IMG/VR virus record: IMGVR_UViG_3300023179_000573
Span: 1 to 21,713 of that record
Reading direction: 5' to 3' (one strand)
Origin: a virus
DNA length: 21,713 bases
In this document: positions 1 to 7,401 of the stretch, piece by piece
Layout of the letters: each line of letters begins with the position of its first letter
Position numbering within the stretch: the stretch's first letter is position 1
Program-made: the position numbers and the translations under genes
Notes under the pieces: generated by a model
Seen by the model: only the letters and a program-made list of their open reading frames with translations
What the model was told of the DNA's origin: nothing
Database searches by the model: none

Positions 1-200
1 GTTGTGGAACTTGGCTCAGGAAGGGTTGATGTAGATGTTGTTTGAGGCTGCACTGACGTGGTGCTTGGTGGCAGTGTTGTTGATGTTGTCGTTGGGATAG
101 ATGTTGTTGCAGGTTCTGTCGTTGTCGTACTTGGCAATAGTGTTGTGGTTGTTGTGGAAGTGGATGAAGTAGTAGTCGTCGTGGTCGGTGCTGCCTGAGT
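1..200 (-). repeat. Low-complexity Thr/Ser/Pro-coding tract
   Basis: Imperfect ACA/ACG/ACT codon repeats encode the extracellular-type linker of the PA14-like protein. The repeat is coding in one frame only and is not a CRISPR or transposon feature. Such tracts are common in secreted actinobacterial proteins and are prone to slippage. Confidence 0.7.
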
Positions 201-716
201 AGTGAACGCGCTATCTGGCACGATCACGAAGCCTGCGCCGTTGATACTCCAGGCGAGCATGTAGCAGGCGTAGCCACCAGATTCGAAGAACCATCCGTCA
301 AGTGGATATGTTCCTGCTGGTAGTGCGAAAGATGTTCTCGCCGACCAAGAGCATCCTTTGAAGTTCCATGTGCCGAACTCAGGCGTGTCACCGATCTTTA
401 CCGTGCCACCGTCGTCAGCTGCGACCATGAAACTGATTGTCTGATTCTCTGGAATTGTGATTGAGCCGGTGTAATGAACCATGAAGTTGTCGTTGCCACA
501 TTGCTGGAATGGTTCACCATCAAAGTTCCGATTGATGTTGTTTTCTAACTCCGAACCACATTGCGGATAGGCGATATCGGACTTGGTTGGCAGACCAGAT
601 ATCAGATACCCGACCGCGTTCAACCCTGCGACTGGGTCAGCCTTGGCAGGGTTTGGGAAGAATGCGAACAGTAAGGCTGGTATAGGTATCAGCCATCGAG
701 TCAAGTTTCGTTTCAC
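1..716 (-). CDS. Secreted PA14-like domain protein with Thr-rich stalk (partial, runs off left edge)
   Basis: This open frame is 238 codons long and has no stop before the window edge, so the C-terminus is missing. The GTG at 716 is chosen because an in-frame TAG lies 24 nt upstream with no other start between; a weak GGAAG lies just before it. Residues 1-26 form a Sec signal peptide: KR-rich start, hydrophobic run LIPIPALLFAFF, cleavage site AKA before Asp27. Residues about 70-160 resemble a PA14/GLEYA beta-sandwich: a PENQTISFMVAADDGG core with the adjacent Asp pair 101-102 that binds calcium and sugar in adhesins, then LPAGTYPLDGWFFE and YMLAWSI. Four cysteines (53, 73, 122, 151) could pair in an oxidising compartment. 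From residue 173 on it is almost only Thr, Ser and Pro, a stalk-like linker. The domain call rests on pattern recognition. Role unknown; glycan binding at the cell surface or virion is an inference. Confidence 0.72.
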   Translation of the reverse strand, partial: MKRNLTRWLIPIPALLFAFFPNPAKADPVAGLNAVGYLISGLPTKSDIAYPQCGSELENNINRNFDGEPFQQCGNDNFMVHYTGSITIPENQTISFMVAADDGGTVKIGDTPEFGTWNFKGCSWSARTSFALPAGTYPLDGWFFESGGYACYMLAWSINGAGFVIVPDSAFTTQAAPTTTTTTSSTSTTTTTLLPSTTTTEPATTSIPTTTSTTLPPSTTSVQPQTTSTSTLPEPSST

Positions 717-794
717 TTCGCTTCCATCTTCGGAATACTAGTTGTCCGACCAATACGCTACCGCTCGCCTTTAGAAACAAAAGTGGCTCGTGAT

Positions 795-851
795 TAGAAA
801 ACAAAGACTCGCCAGTTAGACGAGTCTGAATCCAGACACCGAAGCGTCTGG
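795..851 (-). terminator. Tandem-hairpin terminator after the tail operon
   Basis: Two perfect hairpins follow the stop of the 862-1131 gene by about 10 nt. The first (851-832) has an 8-bp stem including one G-U pair, closed by a UUCG tetraloop, a very stable fold. The second (827-805) has the 7-bp arms AGACTCG and CGAGTCT around a 9-nt loop and runs directly into the T-rich TTTGTTTTC on the minus strand. This fits an intrinsic terminator separating the tail operon from the PA14-like gene. The rest of 717-861 holds no gene that I can support and only a weak ribosome-binding site. Confidence 0.7.
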
Positions 852-861
852 AGTAGAAACT

Positions 862-1131
862 TTACGCTGATCTTGGTGATTGTATTCTGCCGTCACTAGC
901 CAAGAAACATTGTGGATTGACTGTTTGAGCCAAAATCAAAGCCTCTGCCTGAGTTTTAGCTGTCACATTCCATTCAGATAGTCCTGTTATATCTACATCA
1001 TCTGACATGTAGCCAAGAACAGTATTGATATCAACTGATAGTCCACCTGACGCACTTCCACCAAAACTTTGAATCGTTGACTCAGGTGTCGTACCCTCAG
1101 GTCGTTTGATAGTCCAAGTTGCGTATTTCAT
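862..1131 (-). CDS. Hypothetical protein, 89 aa, end of tail operon
   Basis: I do not recognise this protein. It starts MKYATWTIKRPEG and is hydrophilic with no membrane segment. An upstream start at 1218 would add residues read out of the neighbour, so I chose the ATG at 1131, which has AAGGAG placed 8 nt before it and overlaps the upstream stop as ATGA. This tight coupling to the previous tail gene and the terminator just downstream make it the last gene of the tail transcript. A virion or tail-tip accessory role is inferred from position only. Confidence 0.7.
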   Translation of the reverse strand: MKYATWTIKRPEGTTPESTIQSFGGSASGGLSVDINTVLGYMSDDVDITGLSEWNVTAKTQAEALILAQTVNPQCFLASDGRIQSPRSA

Positions 1132-1649
1132 TGTTGCAACTCCTTCGCTTTGTCCTGTTGGGCTTGAATCATTGGTTGAAGAACACCGATCTGGTCTAGG
1201 GCTTCTAGATGCGCCCAACCAGCTCCACCAGCCATGACCTGCAAGTTTGCTTGACGGCTGAGTCGAGCCTGCCAGTAGTCCGGTTGTGATTCATCTATCT
1301 GTTGGCGTGTGAAGTGAGGCATCGCATCATACATTTTTATCAGTTCGTCTAATTCTCGACGTGCGCCGATAGCGACAAGCCGTGTGCGTTCAAGTCCTAA
1401 TTCTTTGATGTCGGCATCTATCGCATCAATCTCATCACCCGTTGCACGAAGTGCCGCAATCTGAAGTTCGGTCTTCTTGTTTGCCATTCCGACTTCTTTA
1501 ATCGTGTAATACAAGGCTTCAAGTTCTCGACACACTTGAACGAATTGCATCTCTGGTGTGTCGTGTTGCCCGACCACGAAGCGTTCCAACTGGTATGGAG
1601 TGCGTGGCATCTGACATTCAATGAAACTGAGTTGGATATCTTCACGCAT
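1128..1649 (-). CDS. Hypothetical tail-module protein, 173 aa, helical
   Basis: The protein is largely charged and helical: residues about 45-110 are rich in Glu, Leu, Arg and Ile and look like a coiled coil. It contains PRTPYQLERFVVG near the N-terminus and the more conserved-looking FTRQQIDESQPDYWQARLSR further on. It has no signal peptide or membrane segment. It starts at ATG 1649, overlapping the upstream stop as TAATG, and its own stop overlaps the next ATG, so it is translationally coupled on both sides. Proteins of similar look occur in tail-fibre regions of environmental phages, but I cannot name a function. A structural or assembly-helper role for the fibre genes upstream is a guess. 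Confidence 0.7.
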   Translation of the reverse strand: MREDIQLSFIECQMPRTPYQLERFVVGQHDTPEMQFVQVCRELEALYYTIKEVGMANKKTELQIAALRATGDEIDAIDADIKELGLERTRLVAIGARRELDELIKMYDAMPHFTRQQIDESQPDYWQARLSRQANLQVMAGGAGWAHLEALDQIGVLQPMIQAQQDKAKELQQ

Positions 1650-2569
1650 TAGAACACCCCACAGTCAGCGAACGCACCAAGTTGGTTACGAGCAGTCGTC
1701 AAAGTTGCAGACAAAGTAGTTTTAGTATCTGCGGGAAAAGTTATCTTGTCAATTCTTGAAACATATCCGCCTCCGTCAACACCGCCACCAAAATAGCCTG
1801 CTACACCAGTATTAGCCATCGCACCAGGACCAGAATTCCCAGTGGTCAAAGTCGCGGACAAAGTAGTTTTAGTATCTGCGGGAAAAGTTATTTTGTCGAT
1901 TCCTGATATCAATCCACCTGAATCTTCTCCTCCACCAAAATATCCAGCCGTGCCTGAGTTCGCCATAGCCGCCAAATTGTAACGAGCATTGGTTAAAACT
2001 GCACTCAAAGTAGTTTTAGTATCTCCTGGAAAAGTTATCTTGTCAATTCCTGCCACTGGTGAACCATCATAACCGCCACCAAAATATCCCGCGGTGCCTG
2101 AGTTCGCCATCCCTGCCGTAGAGTAACGAGCAGTCGTCAAAGTTGCAGACAAAGTACTCTTGCTATCTGCTGGGAAAGTTATCTTGTCAATCCCTGACAA
2201 ACTCCCTGGTCCAAGACCTCCACCAAAATATCCAGCCGTTCCTGAGTTTGCCATACCTCTCAAATATCTTCGAGCGGTGGTCAAAAATGCAGACAAAGTA
2301 GTTTTAGTATCTGCGGGAAAAGTTATCTTGTCTACATCTGAAATCAAGGCTGTGTCAAAACCACCGGCGAAATATCCAGCAATCCCAGAATTAGCAGCAG
2401 CGCCCATACTGTCACGAGCAGTTGACAAAGTTGCTGCCAAAGTAGTTTTAGTATCTCCGGGAAAACTTATCTTGTCAATTCCTGATAAAACTGCACCACC
2501 AAAACCGCCTCCAAAATATCCTGACAATTCGCCAGCAACTCCACCGGATACTCCTGCAAGTATTTGCAT
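1649..2569 (-). CDS. Kelch-like beta-propeller tail fibre protein, six repeats
   Basis: After a 16-residue lead (MQILAGVSGG onward) the whole protein is six tandem repeats of 48-49 residues. Each follows the plan GYFGGG, a variable stretch, IDKITFPADTKTTLSATLTT, a second variable stretch, then MANSGTA. The GG pair after an aromatic residue and the spacing are those of kelch or galactose-oxidase-like blades, so a six-bladed propeller is likely. Such repeats occur in phage tail fibres and would bind host surface glycans. I chose the ATG at 2569, which follows the upstream TAG by 2 nt. A longer start at 2626 would overlap the neighbour by 55 nt and has a non-matching, charged N-terminus. No catalytic residues are evident. 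The last repeat ends in CGVF with the stop immediately after. Confidence 0.8.
   Translation of the reverse strand: MQILAGVSGGVAGELSGYFGGGFGGAVLSGIDKISFPGDTKTTLAATLSTARDSMGAAANSGIAGYFAGGFDTALISDVDKITFPADTKTTLSAFLTTARRYLRGMANSGTAGYFGGGLGPGSLSGIDKITFPADSKSTLSATLTTARYSTAGMANSGTAGYFGGGYDGSPVAGIDKITFPGDTKTTLSAVLTNARYNLAAMANSGTAGYFGGGEDSGGLISGIDKITFPADTKTTLSATLTTGNSGPGAMANTGVAGYFGGGVDGGGYVSRIDKITFPADTKTTLSATLTTARNQLGAFADCGVF
1652..2521 (-). repeat. Six tandem 144-147 bp coding repeats
   Basis: Units are 144, 144, 144, 144, 147 and 147 bp. The core that encodes KITFPADTKTTL is almost identical at DNA level between units, including synonymous positions, while two short stretches per unit differ freely. 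The array is fully in frame within the propeller fibre gene. Confidence 0.88.
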
Positions 2570-2571
2570 GA

Positions 2572-2955
2572 CTACGCTTTCAACGAGCCGAGTGCGATCC
2601 ATTCGTTCGTGTCGATCTTGATACAAGTCGCAACGGAATACTGATCGTTAGTCTTCAATTTTGTACCACTTGAACGCACCGTTACCGTCGCAGCAGGTGT
2701 GATTGTCACGGTTGCTGTGCCTGCCTGATATATGTTGATTTGGTCGCCGACCGAGAATGCGACAGTTGCGTTCGCTGGAATTGTAAATGCAACCGCGGTG
2801 CCGGACGTAAAACTAATTAACTTGCCGACATCGGTGAGTGCTGCGGTGACTGCGGTGCCTGATTGTGTTACGAGTGCGACGATTGAAGTTGCGAGGATAT
2901 TAGCGTTCACCGCTGTGAATATATCTCCGCTAGTGAAACTCGGTCTTGTTGCCAT
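2572..2955 (-). CDS. Small beta-rich virion or tail-fibre-associated protein, 127 aa
   Basis: The protein opens with MATRPSFTSGDIFTAVNAN and continues with a beta-rich Thr/Val/Ala domain: VGKLISFTSGTAVAFTIP, FSVGDQINIYQAGTATVTI, TVTVRSSG, then a QYSVATCIKI...EWIALG ending. This layout, with a GDQI...QAGTATV core and a final W-containing strand, is seen in small phage fibre or decoration proteins that sit next to tail-fibre genes. There is no signal peptide. It lies directly before the propeller fibre gene, with only 2 nt between its TAG and the next ATG, so the two are coupled and may assemble together. The family is recognised from pattern only; the exact role (fibre base, cap or trimerisation piece) is not shown by the sequence. 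Confidence 0.65.
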   Translation of the reverse strand: MATRPSFTSGDIFTAVNANILATSIVALVTQSGTAVTAALTDVGKLISFTSGTAVAFTIPANATVAFSVGDQINIYQAGTATVTITPAATVTVRSSGTKLKTNDQYSVATCIKIDTNEWIALGSLKA

Positions 2956-2962
2956 ATTGCTC

Positions 2963-4207
2963 CTATCCTAGTCCAACATTGACTTCGTCAAGTTTGCTTG
3001 TGTCGAGTATAAATGCGGTCACGATTTGGGCTTGACCTAGTTTGAATGATATCCGATGATCTGATGGTGTGATGTCATGCGAGACGGCTTCAATGAACAC
3101 GGACTCGGTGCGGGACAATGGCAGACCTTGGTCGTATCGTTTCGTCACATCAATAACATCGCCGACATCGAGTGTCAGGACGGTCGGCCAGAGTGCCGAC
3201 CCGCAAGCGTTGAGGCTGGTTGAGATCTCGTCGAAGCGGATCTTGGGTTCTTTGTATTTGTTTAGAAGGTTCTCTGCCAAGGCTGACCCAGCCGCCAAAG
3301 TATCTAGTGGCACATTTGAGAATGACAAAGTTTGCACACCGTACTGAGTTTGACTTGTGGCGTCTGATGCGACTTGCGCTGCTGTGCCACCATCAACATC
3401 TATCTGAACACGGTTGAATAATGTTTCTTGACCGTACGCGACTCCGATCGCCAAGATTGGAATCTCATTTGAAGCGGTACCACCAAACGACGCGATAGCG
3501 GTTGAGAATGTGAATGCGATTCTTGGATTGAACTCAATTTGATTTTTGCGGTTTGAGAATAGTCTGCCATCTTCGGCAATGGCGACAGACTGCAACGCTG
3601 CGAGTGTGTTGGTGTTGTCGGTATAGGCGACCGTGCCACATGTTGCGATACCTGTTGAGATGTCTCGTAACGCGGTTGAGAAGTTAACTTCTGGTCTATC
3701 CAAGATCGCCGACACCCGATCTGATGTGAGTTGTGATGAAGGATTAAATGCGGTCAGCGCGGTGCGTGACAGTTCGTACAGTGCGTCCGCAGATTGGATT
3801 GACGCGAACGACAGGTTGGGTTGCTCATAGGTGATGTCAAGGTCGGTGATTGCTCCGACGAACAGTTCTGCGGTACCGGCAAGAACCTTTATCGCCCGCC
3901 TTGGTGCTAAGTCGAACGATCCTTGATACCAGGCTGATGCGGTGTTCGCTGGATCGAACAATCGCCCAGAAGCACGATCGTCAGCCAACACTCGACAGGT
4001 GCCAGGTGAGAACTGATCGGTCTGACTGCCACGACCGCGCTGGATTGCAACCGATAACACATACTCGGTCGCATCCACGAAGTCGGTTGAGCCATCAAGT
4101 GTGTCTGTTCCGTCCAGTGTTGATGTGTCAAGAATGAATGAGTCAGCTATTTGACCGACATCTAACAGAACCGAATATGCCTGTCCCCACTTCAATGTCT
4201 TTGGCAT
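2963..4207 (-). CDS. Minor tail protein, 414 aa
   Basis: This gene follows the tape measure gene by 2 nt and has the size and layout of siphovirus minor or distal tail proteins. It has an N-terminal strand-rich part with a stretch on released record coordinates (FSPGTCRVLADDRASGRLFDP), then LAPRRAIKVLAG and ELFVGAITDLDITYEQ, which match the usual baseplate-hub-like start. A longer C-terminal region ends in SVFIEAVSHDITPSDHRISF. The protein carries the motif FILDTSxLD twice, near residues 24-32 and again close to the C-terminus, and the same motif recurs in the repeat protein at 16471-17145. It probably sits at the tail tip and joins tape measure and fibres; this rests on position and pattern, not on a diagnostic active site. 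Confidence 0.72.
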   Translation of the reverse strand: MPKTLKWGQAYSVLLDVGQIADSFILDTSTLDGTDTLDGSTDFVDATEYVLSVAIQRGRGSQTDQFSPGTCRVLADDRASGRLFDPANTASAWYQGSFDLAPRRAIKVLAGTAELFVGAITDLDITYEQPNLSFASIQSADALYELSRTALTAFNPSSQLTSDRVSAILDRPEVNFSTALRDISTGIATCGTVAYTDNTNTLAALQSVAIAEDGRLFSNRKNQIEFNPRIAFTFSTAIASFGGTASNEIPILAIGVAYGQETLFNRVQIDVDGGTAAQVASDATSQTQYGVQTLSFSNVPLDTLAAGSALAENLLNKYKEPKIRFDEISTSLNACGSALWPTVLTLDVGDVIDVTKRYDQGLPLSRTESVFIEAVSHDITPSDHRISFKLGQAQIVTAFILDTSKLDEVNVGLG

Positions 4208-4209
4208 CG

Positions 4210-6300
4210 TTACCTTTGCGACACGAGTTGCGCAATCGCGTTGCGATCAAGTTTCGTGTAAGTTTGCAACACTTCAACGATCTCTCGACCAGCTTGAATA
4301 CCGTTCGTGCCGATCCCAGTGTTGATAACGATGTTTGTACCACCGCCACCAGTTGAATCTGCACCACCAGATGAACCTCCAGGCGTCGGCACAGTTGGCA
4401 AAGCCGGAACCACGAGATTGGCTCGACCAGCGTTCTTCGCCGCTTCAGCCACTTTGGCGATCGCTTCGGCGAGATTCTCGTACGCTTCTTTCTCTCGATC
4501 TAGCGCGTCAGTCAAACGATCCGAAGCAGTTTCTTGTTGTTCTTTTGCTTTGTTGACCGCGTCAAGAAACACCATATAAGTAGCAGACCCGACCACCGCA
4601 CCACTGACCGCTTCGTTCAACAGATTCTGAGCCTTTGACAAGCCAGTAGTTGCTTCATACTGTGCGTCAGTCGCATCAGACACAGCCAACTTCGCTTGAG
4701 CCAAACTGATCTCGGCTTCTCGAATCATCTGCGGATTCGACTCAGGATCTGAACGAACATCGGCAAGTTTCTTCTCAGCATCACGAACAGCGAACACCGC
4801 TTCCTCAACTCGATACCCAGAGTTCTCTACACCGCGTTGAGCCTTCGCCAGTTCACGCTGGGCATCTTTGGCTTGTTGCGAATCTGCACCGTATCCGTTA
4901 ATTGCTTGAGTGAAGTTTTCTTGCGCGGTCGTTAGCGCAGTGTTGGCATCGTTCAAAGATTGTTGCGCCTGAACACTGCCCTTCTGCGCACTGGTGAACG
5001 CCTTCTGTGCAGAAGTGGAACCTTTCAACGCATCGGTGTACTTCTCAAACTTCTGTTTTGCTGTCTCAACAATCTTGGATGCACCACCTGCCTTGCTGCC
5101 GAGACTGGTAAGCGAGTTTGACCAGTCGTCTGTTGCTTCTTTGGCTTTCGGCAGAACTTTGTTACCTAACCTGTCAGTCTGGTCAATCAACGGCGAGATC
5201 TTGTTGCCTTGCAGATTCAACGCATTGCTGGTGCTGGTGACAGAGTTACGCAATCTGTCAAATGTTGAAGTGACATTGTTGGTTCGGTCAATCAGCATCT
5301 GCTCAACTGTGATGATTCCGTCGCCACCTGTAACTGTTGAAGCAATCAGTCTCAAAGTGTCAAGGAATGCGAACGCTGGTTTCAAGAAGTTCACGATCGC
5401 TTGTTCAAACTGAACGAATCCGAGAATGATTCGTTCAACACTGTCAATGACTGCGATCGAGACAGGACCCATCGCCGCAGCAAAGTATTTCACTGCACCG
5501 GTCAGACCTTCTTCTTTGAATCCGTCAACTGCGGCTTTCAATGCTGGAATGATTCGAGTTTGTAAGAACCCGACAATTTTCTCGAATGCTGGGAGCAACA
5601 AGAAGCCAACTGTTTCAACAACTTCACCGAATGATGTTTTAAGAATCTTGACCCGACCAGAGAACGTGTCGGCTGCCGTTGCGGCTGCACCACCGAACTG
5701 TTGCTCCAAAGTTCCAAGAATCGCACTAAAGTCTTTTGACTTCTTCGCACCTTCATCAAGCGGGATGCCGAGTCGAGTCAGTGCGCCAATGTTGCCGGTC
5801 GCCGCACGACCGAGACCTAAGGTCACTGACGTGAGGTCGCGTTGTGTGGCGGCTGAGATATCGAGCGCAAGATTGAACAGACGCTGAGATTTATCTAGAT
5901 CACCTGTAGCACGAGCAAGATTGCCGAACGCTGGTCGGAGTTCATCGTCGGCGATACCTGTCGCCAACATCGCCTTCTCAATGAATGCTTCGGTTGCTTG
6001 CACTTGTGCTGTCGTTGCACCAGCTGATCGGATCAACTGTGCTTCAAGACTTTTCTGTGATGCTTCGTCGGCGGCTGCCGCATAGACCGCGGCTGTCGCT
6101 GCACCCGCAACCGCTGTGACTGCACCGAGCGCGATTAGCGCACCCTTCTTTACAACATCAAACGCATTGCCCAATGAGTTGCCAACTGATTGAAGTTGAC
6201 CGATTGTGTCTTGACCTTCTCTGGCAAGTTTCTTGAACGCCGTGATTGCGCCGTCCGCGTTTCCAAGAATCTTTACAACGAATGTGCGTTCACCTGCCAT
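4210..6300 (-). CDS. Tail tape measure protein, 696 aa
   Basis: The longest tail gene lies just before the minor tail genes, as expected for a tape measure. The start is MAGERTFVVKILGNADGAI. A hydrophobic, Ala/Val-rich segment at residues 53-77 can insert in a membrane. This is followed by a helical region with LTSVTLGLGRAATGNIGALTRLG, typical of TP901-type tape measure cores, more hydrophobic segments around 270-330, and a long helical stretch (about 430-620) rich in Ala, Gln, Lys and Glu. A Gly/Ser-rich linker precedes a short conserved-looking C-terminal helix (ending AIAQLVSQR). By the usual relation of about 0.15 nm per residue the tail would be near 100 nm long, an estimate only. No clear Shine-Dalgarno precedes the ATG, which begins 16 nt after the preceding gene. 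Confidence 0.85.
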   Translation of the reverse strand: MAGERTFVVKILGNADGAITAFKKLAREGQDTIGQLQSVGNSLGNAFDVVKKGALIALGAVTAVAGAATAAVYAAAADEASQKSLEAQLIRSAGATTAQVQATEAFIEKAMLATGIADDELRPAFGNLARATGDLDKSQRLFNLALDISAATQRDLTSVTLGLGRAATGNIGALTRLGIPLDEGAKKSKDFSAILGTLEQQFGGAAATAADTFSGRVKILKTSFGEVVETVGFLLLPAFEKIVGFLQTRIIPALKAAVDGFKEEGLTGAVKYFAAAMGPVSIAVIDSVERIILGFVQFEQAIVNFLKPAFAFLDTLRLIASTVTGGDGIITVEQMLIDRTNNVTSTFDRLRNSVTSTSNALNLQGNKISPLIDQTDRLGNKVLPKAKEATDDWSNSLTSLGSKAGGASKIVETAKQKFEKYTDALKGSTSAQKAFTSAQKGSVQAQQSLNDANTALTTAQENFTQAINGYGADSQQAKDAQRELAKAQRGVENSGYRVEEAVFAVRDAEKKLADVRSDPESNPQMIREAEISLAQAKLAVSDATDAQYEATTGLSKAQNLLNEAVSGAVVGSATYMVFLDAVNKAKEQQETASDRLTDALDREKEAYENLAEAIAKVAEAAKNAGRANLVVPALPTVPTPGGSSGGADSTGGGGTNIVINTGIGTNGIQAGREIVEVLQTYTKLDRNAIAQLVSQR

Positions 6301-6316
6301 GGTGACGCAATTCTAC

Positions 6317-7030
6317 TCAGTTAACGGACATCCGTTTGCGCAACTCTGCCCACTCACGTTGCATGTCACGATGAATCTCTTGCTGTGTCATACCGTCATA
6401 TTGTGACAAGTCAACTGGTGCATCCCACCACTTCGGATCCTGCACAATTCGCGCCCACTTACCACTCCTAGTTTGTCGAGTTGAGCGAATGTTCGGAGTG
6501 TTGAAAGTGCGGGTCGGCGCAGCGATATCGGTGATGGTCGGGTCAATGAACCGCCAACCTGAGTGATGTGTGCGGAATGGTTGACCAGCCTCGTGTTGTG
6601 GCAGGTAGAAGATACGAGCAGGATCTTTCGTTGCTGGGTCGCCTTTGAGACGGAGACGAGCGTGTGTCTCATGCCAAACTTCCTCCCAGTTGTCAACCGG
6701 TACAGCCTGCTCGAATGGGATGACAACGTGCCAGTGAGGATTATCTTCACGATGCGACCAGGTTGTGTACGCGAAATGGATATACGATCCGATATCACAA
6801 TTCTCAAACGCTTCACCGTCAAGGTCGGCGACTAACGCCCAGATGTGCGACACGTTGCGATTGCCTCGGGTTGTGTGGTCACGATAGGTGACAGGCGAGT
6901 AGAGCGAACCGTCAGACTTCTTGTCGTGTTCTTCATGTTTGCCAAGCATTGAGGCAAACTGCATCCACGATTCGGCGATCGTCTTTGGATAGACAGATTT
7001 GACCGATGGGAACCCGACGACTTCAAACAT
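6317..7030 (-). CDS. Stand-alone primase-polymerase (AEP)-like protein, 237 aa
   Basis: The protein has the motif order of the archaeo-eukaryotic primase superfamily. There is a hydrophobic strand ending in two Asp (WALVADLDGE, D69 and D71), then YTTWSHREDNPHWHVVIPF with H99 and H101, then KDPARIFYLPQ (D136, R139). The spacing matches the N-terminal primase domain of phage and plasmid replication proteins, but the helicase that normally follows is absent, and the C-terminal 65 residues are charged and unmatched. I chose ATG 7030, which overlaps the end of the regulator gene by 8 nt and has GAGGCAGG upstream; a TTG at 7048 is possible. It sits between tail genes, far from any replication gene seen here. 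It may prime DNA, or be a repurposed or inactive domain; activity is not shown. Confidence 0.68.
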   Translation of the reverse strand: MFEVVGFPSVKSVYPKTIAESWMQFASMLGKHEEHDKKSDGSLYSPVTYRDHTTRGNRNVSHIWALVADLDGEAFENCDIGSYIHFAYTTWSHREDNPHWHVVIPFEQAVPVDNWEEVWHETHARLRLKGDPATKDPARIFYLPQHEAGQPFRTHHSGWRFIDPTITDIAAPTRTFNTPNIRSTRQTRSGKWARIVQDPKWWDAPVDLSQYDGMTQQEIHRDMQREWAELRKRMSVN

Positions 7031-7163
7031 TGTGCAGACCTGCCTCAATATATCGGCGAAGTAACTCTGACACGCTCACATCTTCACGCTTCGCTTGACG
7101 CTCAATCAGAGTCTTGACTTCTTGGTCAAGTCTGATCGTGATGGTTGGATATTTGATTGTCAT
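7023..7163 (-). CDS. Ribbon-helix-helix (CopG/Arc-type) DNA-binding protein, 46 aa
   Basis: This short gene encodes the classic ribbon-helix-helix layout. The strand PTITIRLD contributes the alternating side chains that contact the DNA groove. Helix A is QEVKTLIERQAKRE. The turn DVSVS leads into helix B (ELLRRYIEAGL). At 46 residues it is a complete single-domain protein that would bind as a dimer or higher oligomer. Its ATG overlaps the stop of the 60-aa gene (TGATG), and its stop overlaps the start of the primase-like gene, so all three are translated as one operon. Two direct repeats over the operon promoter are candidate operators, making autoregulation likely by inference. Confidence 0.82.
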   Translation of the reverse strand: MTIKYPTITIRLDQEVKTLIERQAKREDVSVSELLRRYIEAGLHNV

Positions 7164-7345
7164 CACATCACCACGATTGATTGGATGATTTCGTTGTCAA
7201 CAATCAGAAGGTTTGCGTAGTAGACCTTGGTTCCCTTTGGTCGTTGTACTGCTGCGAAGTGTGTCCAGCCTGTTGTGCGCATGCTTGGAGTGTGTTCTTT
7301 GATTTCGATAACTTTGAGTGTTTGGTTCTTGTGTTTGATTTGCAT
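7163..7345 (-). CDS. Hypothetical 60-aa protein, first gene of the inserted cassette
   Basis: I do not recognise this protein. It begins MQIKHKNQTLKVIEIKEHTP and has a beta-rich, mixed-charge composition with WTHFAAVQRPKG in the middle and a hydrophobic end (YYANLLIVDNEIIQSIVVM). The ATG at 7345 is chosen over a further upstream start because a full AAGGAGG lies 5 nt before it, the strongest ribosome-binding site in the neighbourhood. It is co-transcribed with the ribbon-helix-helix gene. It has no signal peptide. It could be a partner of the regulator or of the primase-like protein, but nothing in the sequence decides this. Confidence 0.7.
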   Translation of the reverse strand: MQIKHKNQTLKVIEIKEHTPSMRTTGWTHFAAVQRPKGTKVYYANLLIVDNEIIQSIVVM

Positions 7346-7360
7346 GACTACCTCCTTAGG

Positions 7361-7393
7361 TATGTAAGACAATCTAACAACTATGTAAGACAA
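7361..7393. promoter_or_regulatory. Two direct repeats spaced 21 bp, candidate operators
   Basis: The 12-bp word TATGTAAGACAA occurs exactly at 7361-7372 and 7382-7393. The start-to-start distance of 21 bp is two helical turns. One copy overlaps the -10 element and start site, the other fills the -35 side of the spacer. Ribbon-helix-helix repressors bind such phased direct repeats, and one is encoded by this operon. Binding is inferred. Confidence 0.55.
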
Positions 7394-7399
7394 ATGCAA
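7371..7399 (-). promoter_or_regulatory. Sigma70-like promoter of the RHH/primase-like cassette
   Basis: On the minus strand TTGCAT (7399-7394) and TAGATT (7376-7371) are separated by 17 nt, close to the vegetative consensus TTGACA and TATAAT. The predicted start would fall near 7364, giving a leader of about 20 nt before the AAGGAGG site at 7357-7351. The location directly upstream of the cassette, in an AT-rich gap after the gp10-like gene, supports it. Confidence 0.55.
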
Positions 7400-7401
7400 C
7401 T

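Noticed and set aside
717-780. Sigma70 promoter for the PA14-like gene
   Set aside because: Candidates such as TTGTTT/CGTATT match the -10 consensus at only half the positions, too weak to report as a feature.
1652-2521. CRISPR-like or transposon-like repeat array
   Set aside because: Units of 144-147 bp keep a single open frame through all copies and encode propeller blades; there are no unrelated spacers or nearby cas genes.
1652-2521. Target of a diversity-generating retroelement
   Set aside because: Variable loops are present, but no reverse transcriptase, template repeat or adenine-biased variation can be seen in the window.
2160-2621. Plus-strand open frame of 153 codons
   Set aside because: It is the antisense of the propeller repeats. 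Its length comes from the repetitive coding strand, and it has no ribosome site or recognisable protein.
6717-6734. HUH endonuclease motif (His-Trp-His) in the primase-like protein
   Set aside because: The context (paired Asp upstream, DPARIFYLP downstream) fits an AEP primase site. No matching catalytic Tyr motif of a rolling-circle Rep was recognised.
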